This document shows, in pieces, positions 17,941-25,958 of a stretch of DNA of 64,000 nt (position 1 is the first letter of the stretch; each line of letters begins with the position of its first letter). A program made the translations under genes and the position numbers. A model generated the notes under the pieces. The model was not told the origin of the DNA. It saw nothing but the letters and a program-made list of their open reading frames with translations, and did not search any database. The stretch comes from Microterricola viridarii (GTDB taxonomy: Bacteria > Actinomycetota > Actinomycetes > Actinomycetales > Microbacteriaceae): contig NZ_CP014145.1 of assembly GCF_001542775.1 (NCBI RefSeq), positions 1,612,001-1,676,000 on the forward strand. The letters are read 5' to 3'.

Positions 17941-18435
17941 TCCAGCTGCCGCGCCGGGCAACCGGAGGCGCAGCCGCGGCCACGCCGCCGCGAATCCCGG
18001 GTGCAGCGCGCGTTCGGCCACCAGCTCGGGCACGACCCACTCCAGCGCGATGCTCTCTGGATCGCTGATGACCGCCTCGAACGGGGTCACCACCTCGGCG
18101 ATGACGGTGGTGTAGCTCCACACGCCGCGGTCCAGCACGTAGTCGCCGAGCACCCGGACCGCGGTCGCCGGCACGCCAGCCTCCTCATTGGCCTCGCGCA
18201 GTGCGGCATCCGCCGCGCTCTCGCCCGCGTGCCGCGCGCCGCCCGGCAGTCCCCAAGTACCGCCGTGGTGGCTCCACTCGGCGCGGTGCTGCAGCAGCAC
18301 GCCCCGGTGCGGGTCGGCGACGAGCAGCCCGGCCGCGCCGAAACGGCCCCAGAACTTGCTGCCGTCCGGGCCGAAGACCCACGCGTCGCCGCTGTCGCGC
18401 GGCGCGGATGCCGGCGGGAACGATTTCAGGGTCAT
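17938..18435 (-). CDS. Nudix hydrolase
   Basis: 165 residues from the ATG at 18435, which has GGAGG at good spacing. The Nudix box GX5EX7REXXEEXGX is complete (GGARHAGESAADAALREANEEAGV spans it), so the Mg-dependent pyrophosphohydrolase site should work. The GTWGLPGG lead-in resembles MutT and ADP-ribose pyrophosphatase types, but the substrate cannot be told. The stop codon doubles as part of the -10 for pgsA. The S4 gene starts divergently 76 bp away. Confidence 0.88.
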   Translation of the reverse strand: MTLKSFPPASAPRDSGDAWVFGPDGSKFWGRFGAAGLLVADPHRGVLLQHRAEWSHHGGTWGLPGGARHAGESAADAALREANEEAGVPATAVRVLGDYVLDRGVWSYTTVIAEVVTPFEAVISDPESIALEWVVPELVAERALHPGFAAAWPRLRLRLPGAAAG

Positions 18436-18500
18436 GAGTGCCTCCGGGTCAAGGCTACGCTCCCCCGCGCCCCGGCCCGCTACACGGCGTAACGCTCCCC

Positions 18501-18506
18501 TAGGCT
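18501..18506 (+). promoter_or_regulatory. -10 element (TAGGCT) for the S4-domain gene
   Basis: TAGGCT lies 5 bp before the ATG at 18512 with no ribosome binding site between, consistent with a leaderless mRNA. Confidence 0.4.
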
Positions 18507-18511
18507 GGGGC

Positions 18512-18967
18512 ATGGCACAGGAGGGAACGGCGCGGGTCGACAGCTGGCTCTGGGCTGTGCGGCTGTTCAAGACGCGCTCGGCCGCGACGGCCGCCTGCCG
18601 AGCCGGGCACGTGCGCATCAACGGCGAACGGGTGAAGGCAGCGCAGGGCGTGCGCATCGGCGACGAGGTGCGCATCCGCATCGCCGGCTTCGACCGGATC
18701 GTCGAGGTGCGCCGACTGGTGGTCAAGCGGGTCGGCGCGGAGATCGCCGCCGAATGCATCATCGACAAGACTCCTCCCCCACCGCCGAAGTCGGAGCTGG
18801 CGCTGCTGCCAGTGCGCGACAGGGGCGCCGGGCGGCCCACCAAACGAGACCGCAGGGAGATCGAGAAGCTCCGCGGCGACCGCGACCTGGGCAGCGACCT
18901 GGGCAGCGACCTGGGCAGCGATCTGGGCAGCGATTTGCGCAGCGATTTGCGCAGCGAAAGAGAATAG
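18512..18967 (+). CDS. S4-domain RNA-binding protein (Hsp15-like)
   Basis: 151 residues. An S4 RNA-binding domain fills residues ~8-70 (RVDSWLWAVRLFKTRSAATAACRAG, VRINGERVKAAQGVRIGDEV), as in Hsp15/HslR, which rescues stalled 50S subunits carrying nascent chains. A proline run (TPPPPPKS) and a basic stretch (GRPTKRDRREIEKLRG) follow. The extreme C-terminus is four DLGS then two DLRS units encoded by a perfect-register 12-bp tandem repeat (18884-18955). The ATG at 18512 is chosen because it starts the conserved domain and follows a -10 element. Confidence 0.85.
   Translation: MAQEGTARVDSWLWAVRLFKTRSAATAACRAGHVRINGERVKAAQGVRIGDEVRIRIAGFDRIVEVRRLVVKRVGAEIAAECIIDKTPPPPPKSELALLPVRDRGAGRPTKRDRREIEKLRGDRDLGSDLGSDLGSDLGSDLRSDLRSERE
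18884..18955 (+). repeat. 12-bp coding tandem repeat, six units
   Basis: Six 12-bp units in frame at the 3' end of the S4 gene: three identical GACCTGGGCAGC, one GATCTGGGCAGC, two GATTTGCGCAGC, giving DLGS x4 and DLRS x2. The identity of adjacent units points to slippage, so unit number may vary between strains. Confidence 0.9.
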
Positions 18968-19004
18968 TCCTCATTACATGTCGATTACGGCATGCACCCG
19001 GACG

Positions 19005-19010
19005 TAAAGT
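19005..19010 (+). promoter_or_regulatory. -10 element (TAAAGT) for second PlsC-like gene
   Basis: TAAAGT lies exactly 6 bp before the ATG at 19017; no Shine-Dalgarno precedes that ATG. Confidence 0.4.
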
Positions 19011-19016
19011 TCAGAT

Positions 19017-19805
19017 ATGGCTACCCGACGCAGCGAACCAATTTATTCCAGCGCTGTCGCGGTGGGGCGAACGGTCTTCGCCGCCCTCCGGCTCAAGCGC
19101 GCGGTCACGGGCATCGAGCACGTGCCGAACGAGGGTGGCGCGATCCTCGCGATCACACACTTCGGCTACCTGGACTTCGCGCTGACCGAGTGGGTCATCT
19201 GGTGCCACAACCGCCGCAAGGTGCGGTTCATGGCCAAGGAGAGCGTCTTCGCCAAGCCCGTGATCGGCAGCTTGCTGCGCGGCATGCACCACATCCCGGT
19301 GAACATGAAGGCCGGCGCCGCCGCCTTCGACTCGGCCATCACCGCGCTGAAGTCGGGCGAGCTACTCGGTGTGTTCCCGGAAGCCGGCGTGAATGCCTCC
19401 TTCACGGTGCGCGATCTGAAGTCCGGCGCGGCCAGGCTCGCCGCCCAGTCCGGCGTCCCGATCATCCCCGTCGCCGTGTGGGGCGGCCACCGGGTGCTGA
19501 CCAAGAACCACAAGCCGACTCTGCGCGACGCCTACAAGACCCTGGTCAGCGTCACGTTCGCCCCGCCGATCACGGTGCGCCCGGACGACGACCCCGCCGA
19601 GGTCACCCAGGCGCTGCACGACCAGCTGCAGGGCATGGTCGACACGCTGCAGCGGGACTACCCGGTCGACGGCACCGGCCAGTGGTGGCAGCCGCGCCAC
19701 CTCGGCGGCACTGCGCCGACCCCGGAGGAGGCGGCCGCCGCGGATGCGGAGCGCAAGCTGCGGCGCGAGGCCGAGGCTGCGGAGCGGGCGAACAAGACCA
19801 AGTAA
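19017..19805 (+). CDS. PlsC-family acyltransferase (second copy)
   Basis: 262 residues. HX4D motif in THFGYLDF (His-Phe-Gly-Tyr-Leu-Asp) and the VFPEAGVNASF block in place of the usual FPEGTRS. GTR is therefore replaced by AGV, a divergence in the acceptor-phosphate region compared with the 4400-5089 paralogue. PVAVWGGHRVLTK follows. The C-terminal ~35 residues are Ala/Glu/Lys-rich and charged. It probably acylates a glycerophosphate-type acceptor, but the altered motif leaves the acceptor open. Similar proteins in Actinobacteria are annotated as 1-acylglycerol-3-phosphate acyltransferases. It is convergent with the GAPDH gene across 88-bp element copy 2. Confidence 0.85.
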   Translation: MATRRSEPIYSSAVAVGRTVFAALRLKRAVTGIEHVPNEGGAILAITHFGYLDFALTEWVIWCHNRRKVRFMAKESVFAKPVIGSLLRGMHHIPVNMKAGAAAFDSAITALKSGELLGVFPEAGVNASFTVRDLKSGAARLAAQSGVPIIPVAVWGGHRVLTKNHKPTLRDAYKTLVSVTFAPPITVRPDDDPAEVTQALHDQLQGMVDTLQRDYPVDGTGQWWQPRHLGGTAPTPEEAAAADAERKLRREAEAAERANKTK

Positions 19806-19850
19806 CCCAGCCGGGCCCGCAACCCAGCTGGGCCACACTTCGCGCGGCTC

Positions 19851-19938
19851 GTGGCCGGTCCGCGGATGCGAGCGCCGATCCGGCCTGAAAAATCGATTCA
19901 GTGCGCGATTCGGGGGCCCGCATCCGCTGACTGGCTAC
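19851..19938. repeat. 88-bp palindrome-ended intergenic element, copy 2
   Basis: The left end GTGGCCGGTCCGCGGATGCG (19851-19870) and the complement of the right end (19919-19938) match at 17 of 20 positions. The inner stem is CTGAA...TTCAG. The length and end offsets are identical to those of copies 1 and 3. It lies between the convergent acyltransferase and GAPDH genes. Confidence 0.6.
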
Positions 19939-19966
19939 GAACTCGGCGGTTGTGGCTTCCGCAGGC

Positions 19967-21421
19967 CTAGACCGCGGTGCGCGCCGGCAGCACGCGCGGG
20001 TGGCTCTCGGCCATCACCTCGAGCACTCGCACCACCTGGCAGCTGTAGCCGAACTCGTTGTCGTACCAGACGTAGAGGATCAGGTTCTTGTCGGTGGCGA
20101 TGGTGGCCAGACCGTCGACGATGCCGGCCCGGTGTGAGCCGACGAAGTCGCTCGAGACGACATCCGGCGAATCGATGAAGTCGATCTGCTGGCGCAGCGT
20201 CGAGCCGAGCGAGAGCTCACGCAGGTAGGCGTTGACCTCGTCGCGATCGGCGCTCGTCTCGAGCCGCAGGTTGAGGATGGCGAGCGACACGTTGGGGGTG
20301 GGTACCCGGATCGCGCTGCCGGTGAGCTTGCCGGCCAGCTCCGGCAGCGCCTTGGCGACGGCTTTGGCGGCTCCGGTCTCTGTGATCACCATGTTCAACG
20401 CCGCCGACCGCCCGCGGCGGTCACCGGAGTGGAAGTTGTCGATCAGGTTCTGGTCGTTCGTGAACGAGTGCACCGTCTCGACGTGGCCGTGCACGACGCC
20501 GTAGCGCTCGTTGATGGCCTTGAGCACGGGGGTGATGGCGTTGGTGGTGCAGGATGCCGCGGACAGGATCGTGTCGGAGGCTTCGATCACATCGTGGTTG
20601 ATGCCGTGCACGATGTTCTTCAGCTCGCCCTTGCCCGGCGCGGTGAGCAGCACGCGGGCGACGCCCGGGCAGGCGAGGTGCTGGCCGAGGCCTTCTGCAT
20701 CGCGCCAGCGGCCGGTGTTGTCGACGACGATGGCGTCGTGGATGCCGTACGCGGTGTAGTCGATCGTCGAGGGGTCGTTCGAGTAGATCACCTGGATCAG
20801 GGTGCCGTTGGCGAGGATGGTGTTGTTCTCCTCGTCGACGGTGATGGTGCCGTCGAACGCGCCGTGCACCGAGTCTCGGCGCAGCAGGCTGGCCCGCTTC
20901 AGCAGGTCGTTCGCCGAGCCCTTGCGCACGACGATGGCGCGCAGCTGGAGGCCGTCGCCGTGGCCCGCGTGCGCGATCAGGATGCGTGCGAGCAGGCGGC
21001 CGATGCGGCCGAAGCCGTAGAGCACGACGTCGGTGCCTCCGGCCGGGGCCGAGGCAGAGCCGCCGAGCACGGGGGCGAGCTCATCGCTGACGAACCCGGC
21101 GAGGTCGCGGCCGGCCCCGCGCTCCGCGTATCCGGTGACCAGACGGGCGATGTCAACGGATGCCGGGCCGGGCCGCAATGCCCGCAGCGCCTCGAGCACC
21201 CGGAGCGTGTCGTCGAGATCGAGCTCGGTGTCATCGACCTGCTTGGTGAACTTGTGCGCCTTGAGGATGCCGATGGCCGAGCGGTTGAGCAACCGCCGAC
21301 CGTGCACGGATGTCACCACCCCGTGGTCGCGGTACAGCGAGCCGATCAGCGGGATCATCGCCTCGGCTCGCTCCTCTCGACTGGTCCAGAGCGTGCGGTG
21401 GTCGTTGAAGTGCTGAGTCAC
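19967..21421 (-). CDS. gapB: Glyceraldehyde-3-phosphate dehydrogenase, long GapB type
   Basis: 484 residues, about 140 longer than classical GAPDH. The extra N-terminal region (residues ~1-125) precedes the Rossmann motif VVLYGFGRIGRLLARI. The catalytic Cys291 lies in SAASCTTNAITP and the substrate-binding part is VPTPNVSLAILNL. This long form matches GapB of Corynebacterium glutamicum, the NADP-preferring anabolic enzyme that works in gluconeogenesis. The cofactor preference here is inferred from that resemblance. GTG start with AAAGGA five bases upstream. Single gene with its own promoter (TAGAAT at 21492-21497). Confidence 0.9.
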   Translation of the reverse strand: MTQHFNDHRTLWTSREERAEAMIPLIGSLYRDHGVVTSVHGRRLLNRSAIGILKAHKFTKQVDDTELDLDDTLRVLEALRALRPGPASVDIARLVTGYAERGAGRDLAGFVSDELAPVLGGSASAPAGGTDVVLYGFGRIGRLLARILIAHAGHGDGLQLRAIVVRKGSANDLLKRASLLRRDSVHGAFDGTITVDEENNTILANGTLIQVIYSNDPSTIDYTAYGIHDAIVVDNTGRWRDAEGLGQHLACPGVARVLLTAPGKGELKNIVHGINHDVIEASDTILSAASCTTNAITPVLKAINERYGVVHGHVETVHSFTNDQNLIDNFHSGDRRGRSAALNMVITETGAAKAVAKALPELAGKLTGSAIRVPTPNVSLAILNLRLETSADRDEVNAYLRELSLGSTLRQQIDFIDSPDVVSSDFVGSHRAGIVDGLATIATDKNLILYVWYDNEFGYSCQVVRVLEVMAESHPRVLPARTAV

Positions 21422-21491
21422 GAAATTCCTTTGCGCGGCCAGCGTGGTGTGTGCACCGTGCCTGGCCTCGTTGCCTGATGGGACAACGATA

Positions 21492-21497
21492 ATTCTA
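21492..21497 (-). promoter_or_regulatory. -10 element (TAGAAT) upstream of gapB
   Basis: TAGAAT is followed by a ~70-nt leader with an AAAGGA ribosome binding site. TTGTTC 15 bp further upstream is a weak -35 candidate. Confidence 0.4.
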
Positions 21498-21554
21498 CGC
21501 AGCGGGACAGCCGAACAACCCCGCTTAGGCGCTCAGCGCACCGTTAAGAATCGC

Positions 21555-22598
21555 CTATTTTGACGTTTCGAGCAGTTCCCGCACGCGCAGGGCGACGGCG
21601 GTGCCGTAGAGCTCGATGCTGGACATCAGGTGCGCGTGCGGCAGCGTGCCGTTGCTGTACTTGAGGTCGAATCGGCTGGCGCCGAGGGCAATGACAGTCG
21701 CCGCGATCTTCTGCGCCACCGTCTCGGGCGAGCCGACGTAGAGCGCCCCGTCCGGGCCGGCGGAATCCTCGAACTGTTCACGGGTCATGGGTGGCCAGCC
21801 GCGCTCCCGGCCGATGCGCTGCTGCATCACCGCGTAGTGCGGCCACAGCTCCTCCCTGGCCTGCTCGTCGGTCTCGGCAATGTGGCCGGGCGAGTGGATG
21901 CCGACGGGTTGAACGGGCTGGCCGTACTGGGCGAGGGCACGGTGGTAGAGGTCAACGTAGGGGGCAAAGCGCACGGGGCTGCCGCCGATGATGGCGAGCA
22001 TCAAGGGCAGGCCGTGGCGGGCTGTGCGCACAACCGACTCCGGGCTGCCGCCGACACCGACCCAGCTGCGCAGCGTGCCCGAGTCGGTGTGCGGGTAGAC
22101 GTGCTGCTCGTTCAGGCCGGAGCGCACGGTGCCGTTCCAGGTGACAGGGCCCTGCTTGATGAGTTCGACGAAGAGGTCGAGCTTCTCCTCGAACAGCTCC
22201 TCGTAGCGATCCAGTGAGAGGCCGAACAGTGGGAACGACTCGGTGAATGAGCCCCGCCCGAGGATCACCTCCGCACGGCCGCCGGAGAGTCCGTCGAGCG
22301 TGGCGAAGCGCTGGTAGACCCGCACAGGGTCGTCGCTGCTCAGCACGGTGACCGCTGACCCGAGGTGGATCCGCTCGGTCTGACCCGCGATGGCCGCCAG
22401 CACCACCTCGGGGGCCGAGACGGCGAAGTCGGCACGGTGGTGCTCGCCGATGCCGATGAAGTCCAGCCCGACCTTGTCGGCCAGCACGCCCTGCTGCACG
22501 AGGTTGCGCAGCACTTCGCCCTGGGTGAGCGGGCGGCCGTCATCGCCGTTGGTGACATCGCCGAAGGTGTCGACGCCGAGCTCGATGGACCGTGCCAT
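21555..22598 (-). CDS. LLM-class flavin-dependent oxidoreductase
   Basis: 347 residues, bacterial-luciferase-like TIM barrel. Typical segments are GLDFIGIGEHHRADFAVSAPEVVLAAIAGQT, LGSAVTVLSSDDPVRVYQRFATLD, GRAEVILGRGSF and VGSPETVAQKI. Members use FMN or F420 to oxidise diverse organic substrates; nothing visible fixes the substrate. The ATG at 22598 has GGGAG upstream and lies 10 bp after the csrA stop, so the gene is probably read from the csrA promoter. That seems an accidental rather than functional link to flagella. The longer upstream frame overlaps csrA and is not needed. Confidence 0.88.
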   Translation of the reverse strand: MARSIELGVDTFGDVTNGDDGRPLTQGEVLRNLVQQGVLADKVGLDFIGIGEHHRADFAVSAPEVVLAAIAGQTERIHLGSAVTVLSSDDPVRVYQRFATLDGLSGGRAEVILGRGSFTESFPLFGLSLDRYEELFEEKLDLFVELIKQGPVTWNGTVRSGLNEQHVYPHTDSGTLRSWVGVGGSPESVVRTARHGLPLMLAIIGGSPVRFAPYVDLYHRALAQYGQPVQPVGIHSPGHIAETDEQAREELWPHYAVMQQRIGRERGWPPMTREQFEDSAGPDGALYVGSPETVAQKIAATVIALGASRFDLKYSNGTLPHAHLMSSIELYGTAVALRVRELLETSK

Positions 22599-22608
22599 GT
22601 CTGGCTCC

Positions 22609-22881
22609 CTACTCTGTCTGTGTTGCGGGCTCCGCAGCGGGCGCGGGGGCGAGCTTGCCGAGGCTGAGCACGAGGCGCTGTTCGTCGTCGGCACCGGATG
22701 CACCTGTGGCCTCCGCGTTGGCCTCCGCGACGGCCTGCACGACCTCGGAGCGCTGGATCTTGATGCCGCGCGGCGCGTCGACGCCGATGCGGATGCTGTC
22801 GCCGCGCGCGTCGAGCACGGTGATGACAATGTCGTCACCGATGAGGATCTTCTCCCCTGGTTTTCGCGTCAAAACTAGCAC
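22609..22881 (-). CDS. csrA: Carbon storage regulator CsrA (translational repressor)
   Basis: 90 residues. The conserved CsrA fold is residues 1-~50 (LVLTRKPGEKILIGDDI, SIRIGVDAPRGIKIQRSEV), with an unusually long Ala/Glu-rich C-terminal tail. CsrA dimers bind GGA in RNA hairpin loops and block ribosome binding. In Bacillus CsrA represses flagellin and FliW relieves it. Both partners occur in this window: fliW at 53700 and a flagellin leader with a GGA-loop hairpin at 49704-49719. It is the last gene of the minus-strand flagellar block. The GTG start has TAGGCT six bases upstream, suggesting an extra leaderless promoter inside the operon. Confidence 0.95.
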   Translation of the reverse strand: MLVLTRKPGEKILIGDDIVITVLDARGDSIRIGVDAPRGIKIQRSEVVQAVAEANAEATGASGADDEQRLVLSLGKLAPAPAAEPATQTE

Positions 22882-22887
22882 TGGTTC

Positions 22888-22893
22888 AGCCTA
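22888..22893 (-). promoter_or_regulatory. -10 element (TAGGCT) for csrA, embedding the flhF-like stop codon
   Basis: TAGGCT starts with the TAG stop of the flhF-like gene and ends 6 bp before the csrA GTG. GAAAGGA further upstream is too distant (about 12 bp) to be an ideal ribosome binding site. Confidence 0.4.
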
Positions 22894-23928
22894 TCCTTTC
22901 GAGTGCCAGAGCACGGGGAGGCCGAGAGCGCTGACGGAGCCCGGCGTCGCCGTCTCTGCCCCGCCGACGGCCACGATCCCGTGCACCTCCACCACTTCGC
23001 GGCAGGCGGCCACCCAGGCCGCCGTGTCCTCGTCTTTGCGGGAGACGTCGACGACGAGCCAGAGCTGGTCGGCCAGGAGGGCGGCCGCCGTGCCCAGTTG
23101 GCGCTCCCGCCGGCTGCTGGCTGCCACGTCGGCGCCTGCCCGGGCACCGTCGAGTTCGACGACGGCTATGCAGGCGGCGGCACGCTGCACACCGCGAGCC
23201 CGAGCGGCGGCGGCATCCCGGCGGTCGGTCACCCGGCGAAGCTCGCCGTGACCAGCGGCATCGTCGGCCGTTGCGGGCGCGCACAACGCGACCTCCGCAC
23301 CGTTCTCTGCGGCCCAGTCCGCCGCCACCCGCGCGGCGTCCGAGCGGGCACCGATGCAGAGCACCAGGTCGCCCGGGCTGGCCAGCAGCTCGGGCGGGGC
23401 GGTAGGGGCAGCCGAGCCCGCAGTGGCAACAGAGCGCACAGGGGCAACAATGGGCGCAGGGGCGACCGCACCAAGCTGGGCGGGAGGGGCCGGCGCGTAC
23501 GCGGCTGCCGCCGCCGCGATCGGCAGCAGCCCAGCAGTGGGCAGCTGCGGCACGTCGGCGAGCTGCGGGTTCGGCGGAACGATGTCACGCGTCATCTGCC
23601 GCAGCAGCGCCGCGAAGTCCGGCGTCGCGGTGGTGGGCTGCTCCACCGGGGCCAGCGGGGCGGCCAGCGCCGACTCGGCGGTGTCGGCATCCTCCAGCAA
23701 CGCGGCCAGGCCGACACGGGTCGGCAGGTCCAGGCTGTGCACTCCGGGGGTGCCGGTCTCCGGAAGTTCGACGGTGACCTCGAAGTGTTGTTTCGCGAAG
23801 AAGCCGCGGATGCCGCCGCTCACCACGCGCTCTGCGGCCACGATCCGGGCATGCCGGCCGTGCTCGGCCAACACCCGCTCGTGCAGCCCCTGCAGCGATG
23901 GCCCGTCAAGCTGCACTCGCCGTGACAC
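22891..23928 (-). CDS. Degenerate FlhF-like protein lacking the GTPase P-loop
   Basis: 345 residues from a GTG that overlaps the flhA 3' end by 23 bp (GTG at 23916 is possible). The N-terminus has the FlhF B-domain pattern (LHERVLAEHGRHARIVAAERV, SGGIRGFFAKQHFEVTVELPE). A Pro/Ala-rich linker covers residues ~100-180. The remaining ~165 residues sit where the SRP-type GTPase domain should be, but no GXXXXGKT is present: the expected position reads GDLVLCIGARSDAARVAADWA. Later segments (LLADQLWLVVDVSRK) look like remnants of the Rossmann core. FlhF sets flagellar number and place; this protein may keep a scaffold role without GTP binding. The assignment rests on position after flhA and the N-terminus. 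Confidence 0.6.
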   Translation of the reverse strand: MSRRVQLDGPSLQGLHERVLAEHGRHARIVAAERVVSGGIRGFFAKQHFEVTVELPETGTPGVHSLDLPTRVGLAALLEDADTAESALAAPLAPVEQPTTATPDFAALLRQMTRDIVPPNPQLADVPQLPTAGLLPIAAAAAAYAPAPPAQLGAVAPAPIVAPVRSVATAGSAAPTAPPELLASPGDLVLCIGARSDAARVAADWAAENGAEVALCAPATADDAAGHGELRRVTDRRDAAAARARGVQRAAACIAVVELDGARAGADVAASSRRERQLGTAAALLADQLWLVVDVSRKDEDTAAWVAACREVVEVHGIVAVGGAETATPGSVSALGLPVLWHSKG

Positions 23929-25948
23929 CGCGCACCACCCCCACGGTCTCGATCTCGACGTTGGCAGAGGTGACCTCCTGGTAGGAGAGCACGGCGACGC
24001 CGGTCTGCGGAGTGACCAGGCGGTGGATGGCCGGGCGGAGCGCCGGGGCGCACACAAGCACGGCACTGGCGCCTAGGGCATCCGCGTGGGCGAGTGAAAC
24101 GCGCAGTGATTCGATGACCTGCTCCATGCTGCGCTGGTCGAGCAGGATCTGGGTGCCCTGCTCGGCTGGGCGCAGGCCCTCGAGCATGCCCTGCTCCAGC
24201 GAGGGGTCGATCATGACAACGCGGAGGGTGCGGCCGTCGAGGTGCTTGGCGACGAGGGCCGGACCGAGCGCCTGCCTGGCGGATTCGATCAGCCCCTCCG
24301 GCTCGACGGACACCTTGGCGCGCAGCGAGAGCGCCTCGAAGATGCGCGGCAGATCGTTGATGGCGACCTGCTCGGCGAGCAGCCCCTGCAGCACCCGTTG
24401 CACCTCGGCCAGGCTGAGCAGGCCAGGGGTGAGCTCCTCGACGGCGGCGGGGTTCACCTGCTTGACGCCGTCACTGAGCACACGCACATCCTCGCGGCTG
24501 AGCAGCCGCGCGGCGTTGGCGGTGACAACGGAGGACAGGTGGGTGACGATCACAGACACCCGGTCGATCACGGTGGCACCGGCCATCTCTGCGCTGTGTC
24601 GCAGCTCGCTCGGCACCCACTTGCCCGGCAGGCCGAAAACGGGCTCGACGGTGGCGGTTCCGGGCAGCGCCTCGAGAGCGTCACCGAGGGCGAGCACCCG
24701 GCCGCCCGGTGCGATGCCGCGGGCCACCTCGACGCCGGCGATGCGGATCACATAGCAGGATGCCGGCAGCTCGATGCTGTCGCGGGTGCGCACGGGCGGC
24801 ACGACGATGCCGAGGTCCATGGCGATGGTGCGGCGCAGGGCCTTGACCCGGCCGAGCAGGTCGTCGGAGGCGCCGGAGACGACGTCGACGAGGTCGGGGG
24901 CGAGCAGGATCTCGAGAGCATGCACGCGCATCTGCTCGATCAGTTCCTCGGTGGTCTCGGCCATCGTCATGCCCTCAGGCGCCGGCTGGGCGGCGGCCTT
25001 CTCTTCCCGCGCCGTGCGCACCTTGACCTTCTGGGCAGCCCAGACCAGCAGAGCGCCGATCACGATAAACGGGATCATCGGCATCCCTGGGATCAGCGAC
25101 ATCACGATCGCGGCACAACCGGCAATCATGAGCGCGTTGCGCGACTGCGCCAGCTGGGTGCCCGCCGTGGTGCCCATGTCGGCGTCGGCGGTGGAGCGGG
25201 TGACGATCATGCCGGTCGAGACGGCCATCAGCAGGGCGGGGATCTGGGTGACCAGGCCGTCGCCGATGGTCAGCAGCGTGTAGGTGCTGACCGCGTCGCC
25301 CATCTCCATGCCGCGCTGGATCATGCCGATCGCGATGCCGCCGATGATGTTGATGACGATGATCAGGATGCCGGCGATGGCGTCACCCTTGACGAACTTG
25401 GACGCTCCGTCCATGGCGCCGTAGAAGTCGGCCTCGGAGGAGACCTCCGCGCGGCGTTCCCGCGCCTGGATGTCGCTGATCAGGCCGGCGTTCAGGTCGG
25501 CATCGATCGCCATCTGCTTGCCGGGCATGGCGTCGAGGGTGAAGCGGGCGCCGACCTCGGCCACGCGCTCAGCACCCTTGGTGACCACGACGAACTGGAT
25601 CACGACGAGGATCAGGAAGATGACGCTGCCGATGATGATGGAGCCGCCGACGGCGACGTGGCCGAAGGCCTCGATCACTTGGCCGGCGTAGCCCTCGCCC
25701 AGCACCAAGCGGGTGGAGGCGACGTTCAGGCCGAGCCGGAACAGCGTGACGGCCAGCAGCAGCGACGGGAACACCGAGAAGTCGAGCGGCTTCCTGATGA
25801 ACATCGTCGTGAGCAGGATCACGAGTGCCAACAGGATGTTGACGATGATCAGGATGTCGAGCAGCCACGCCGGCACGGGAACGACGAGCAGCAAGATGAT
25901 GCCGACGACCCCGATCGGCACGGCGAGTTTGGCAAGGTTGCGGTTCAT
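23906..25948 (-). CDS. flhA: Flagellar export gate protein FlhA
   Basis: 680 residues. The N-terminal half has about eight membrane helices (starting VPIGVVGIILLLVVPVPAWLLD) and the conserved FHIPEP-region relatives VASTRLVLGEGYAG and TLDAMPGKQMAIDADLNAG. The C-terminal cytosolic domain (residues ~340-680) contains REDVRVLSDGVKQVNPA. FlhA forms the nonameric gate ring of the flagellar type III export apparatus and docks chaperone-substrate complexes. ATG at 25948, 10 bp after the flhB stop. Complete, with no disruptions. Confidence 0.97.
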   Translation of the reverse strand: MNRNLAKLAVPIGVVGIILLLVVPVPAWLLDILIIVNILLALVILLTTMFIRKPLDFSVFPSLLLAVTLFRLGLNVASTRLVLGEGYAGQVIEAFGHVAVGGSIIIGSVIFLILVVIQFVVVTKGAERVAEVGARFTLDAMPGKQMAIDADLNAGLISDIQARERRAEVSSEADFYGAMDGASKFVKGDAIAGILIIVINIIGGIAIGMIQRGMEMGDAVSTYTLLTIGDGLVTQIPALLMAVSTGMIVTRSTADADMGTTAGTQLAQSRNALMIAGCAAIVMSLIPGMPMIPFIVIGALLVWAAQKVKVRTAREEKAAAQPAPEGMTMAETTEELIEQMRVHALEILLAPDLVDVVSGASDDLLGRVKALRRTIAMDLGIVVPPVRTRDSIELPASCYVIRIAGVEVARGIAPGGRVLALGDALEALPGTATVEPVFGLPGKWVPSELRHSAEMAGATVIDRVSVIVTHLSSVVTANAARLLSREDVRVLSDGVKQVNPAAVEELTPGLLSLAEVQRVLQGLLAEQVAINDLPRIFEALSLRAKVSVEPEGLIESARQALGPALVAKHLDGRTLRVVMIDPSLEQGMLEGLRPAEQGTQILLDQRSMEQVIESLRVSLAHADALGASAVLVCAPALRPAIHRLVTPQTGVAVLSYQEVTSANVEIETVGVVRGVTASAA

Positions 25949-25958
25949 AACCGGTCTT

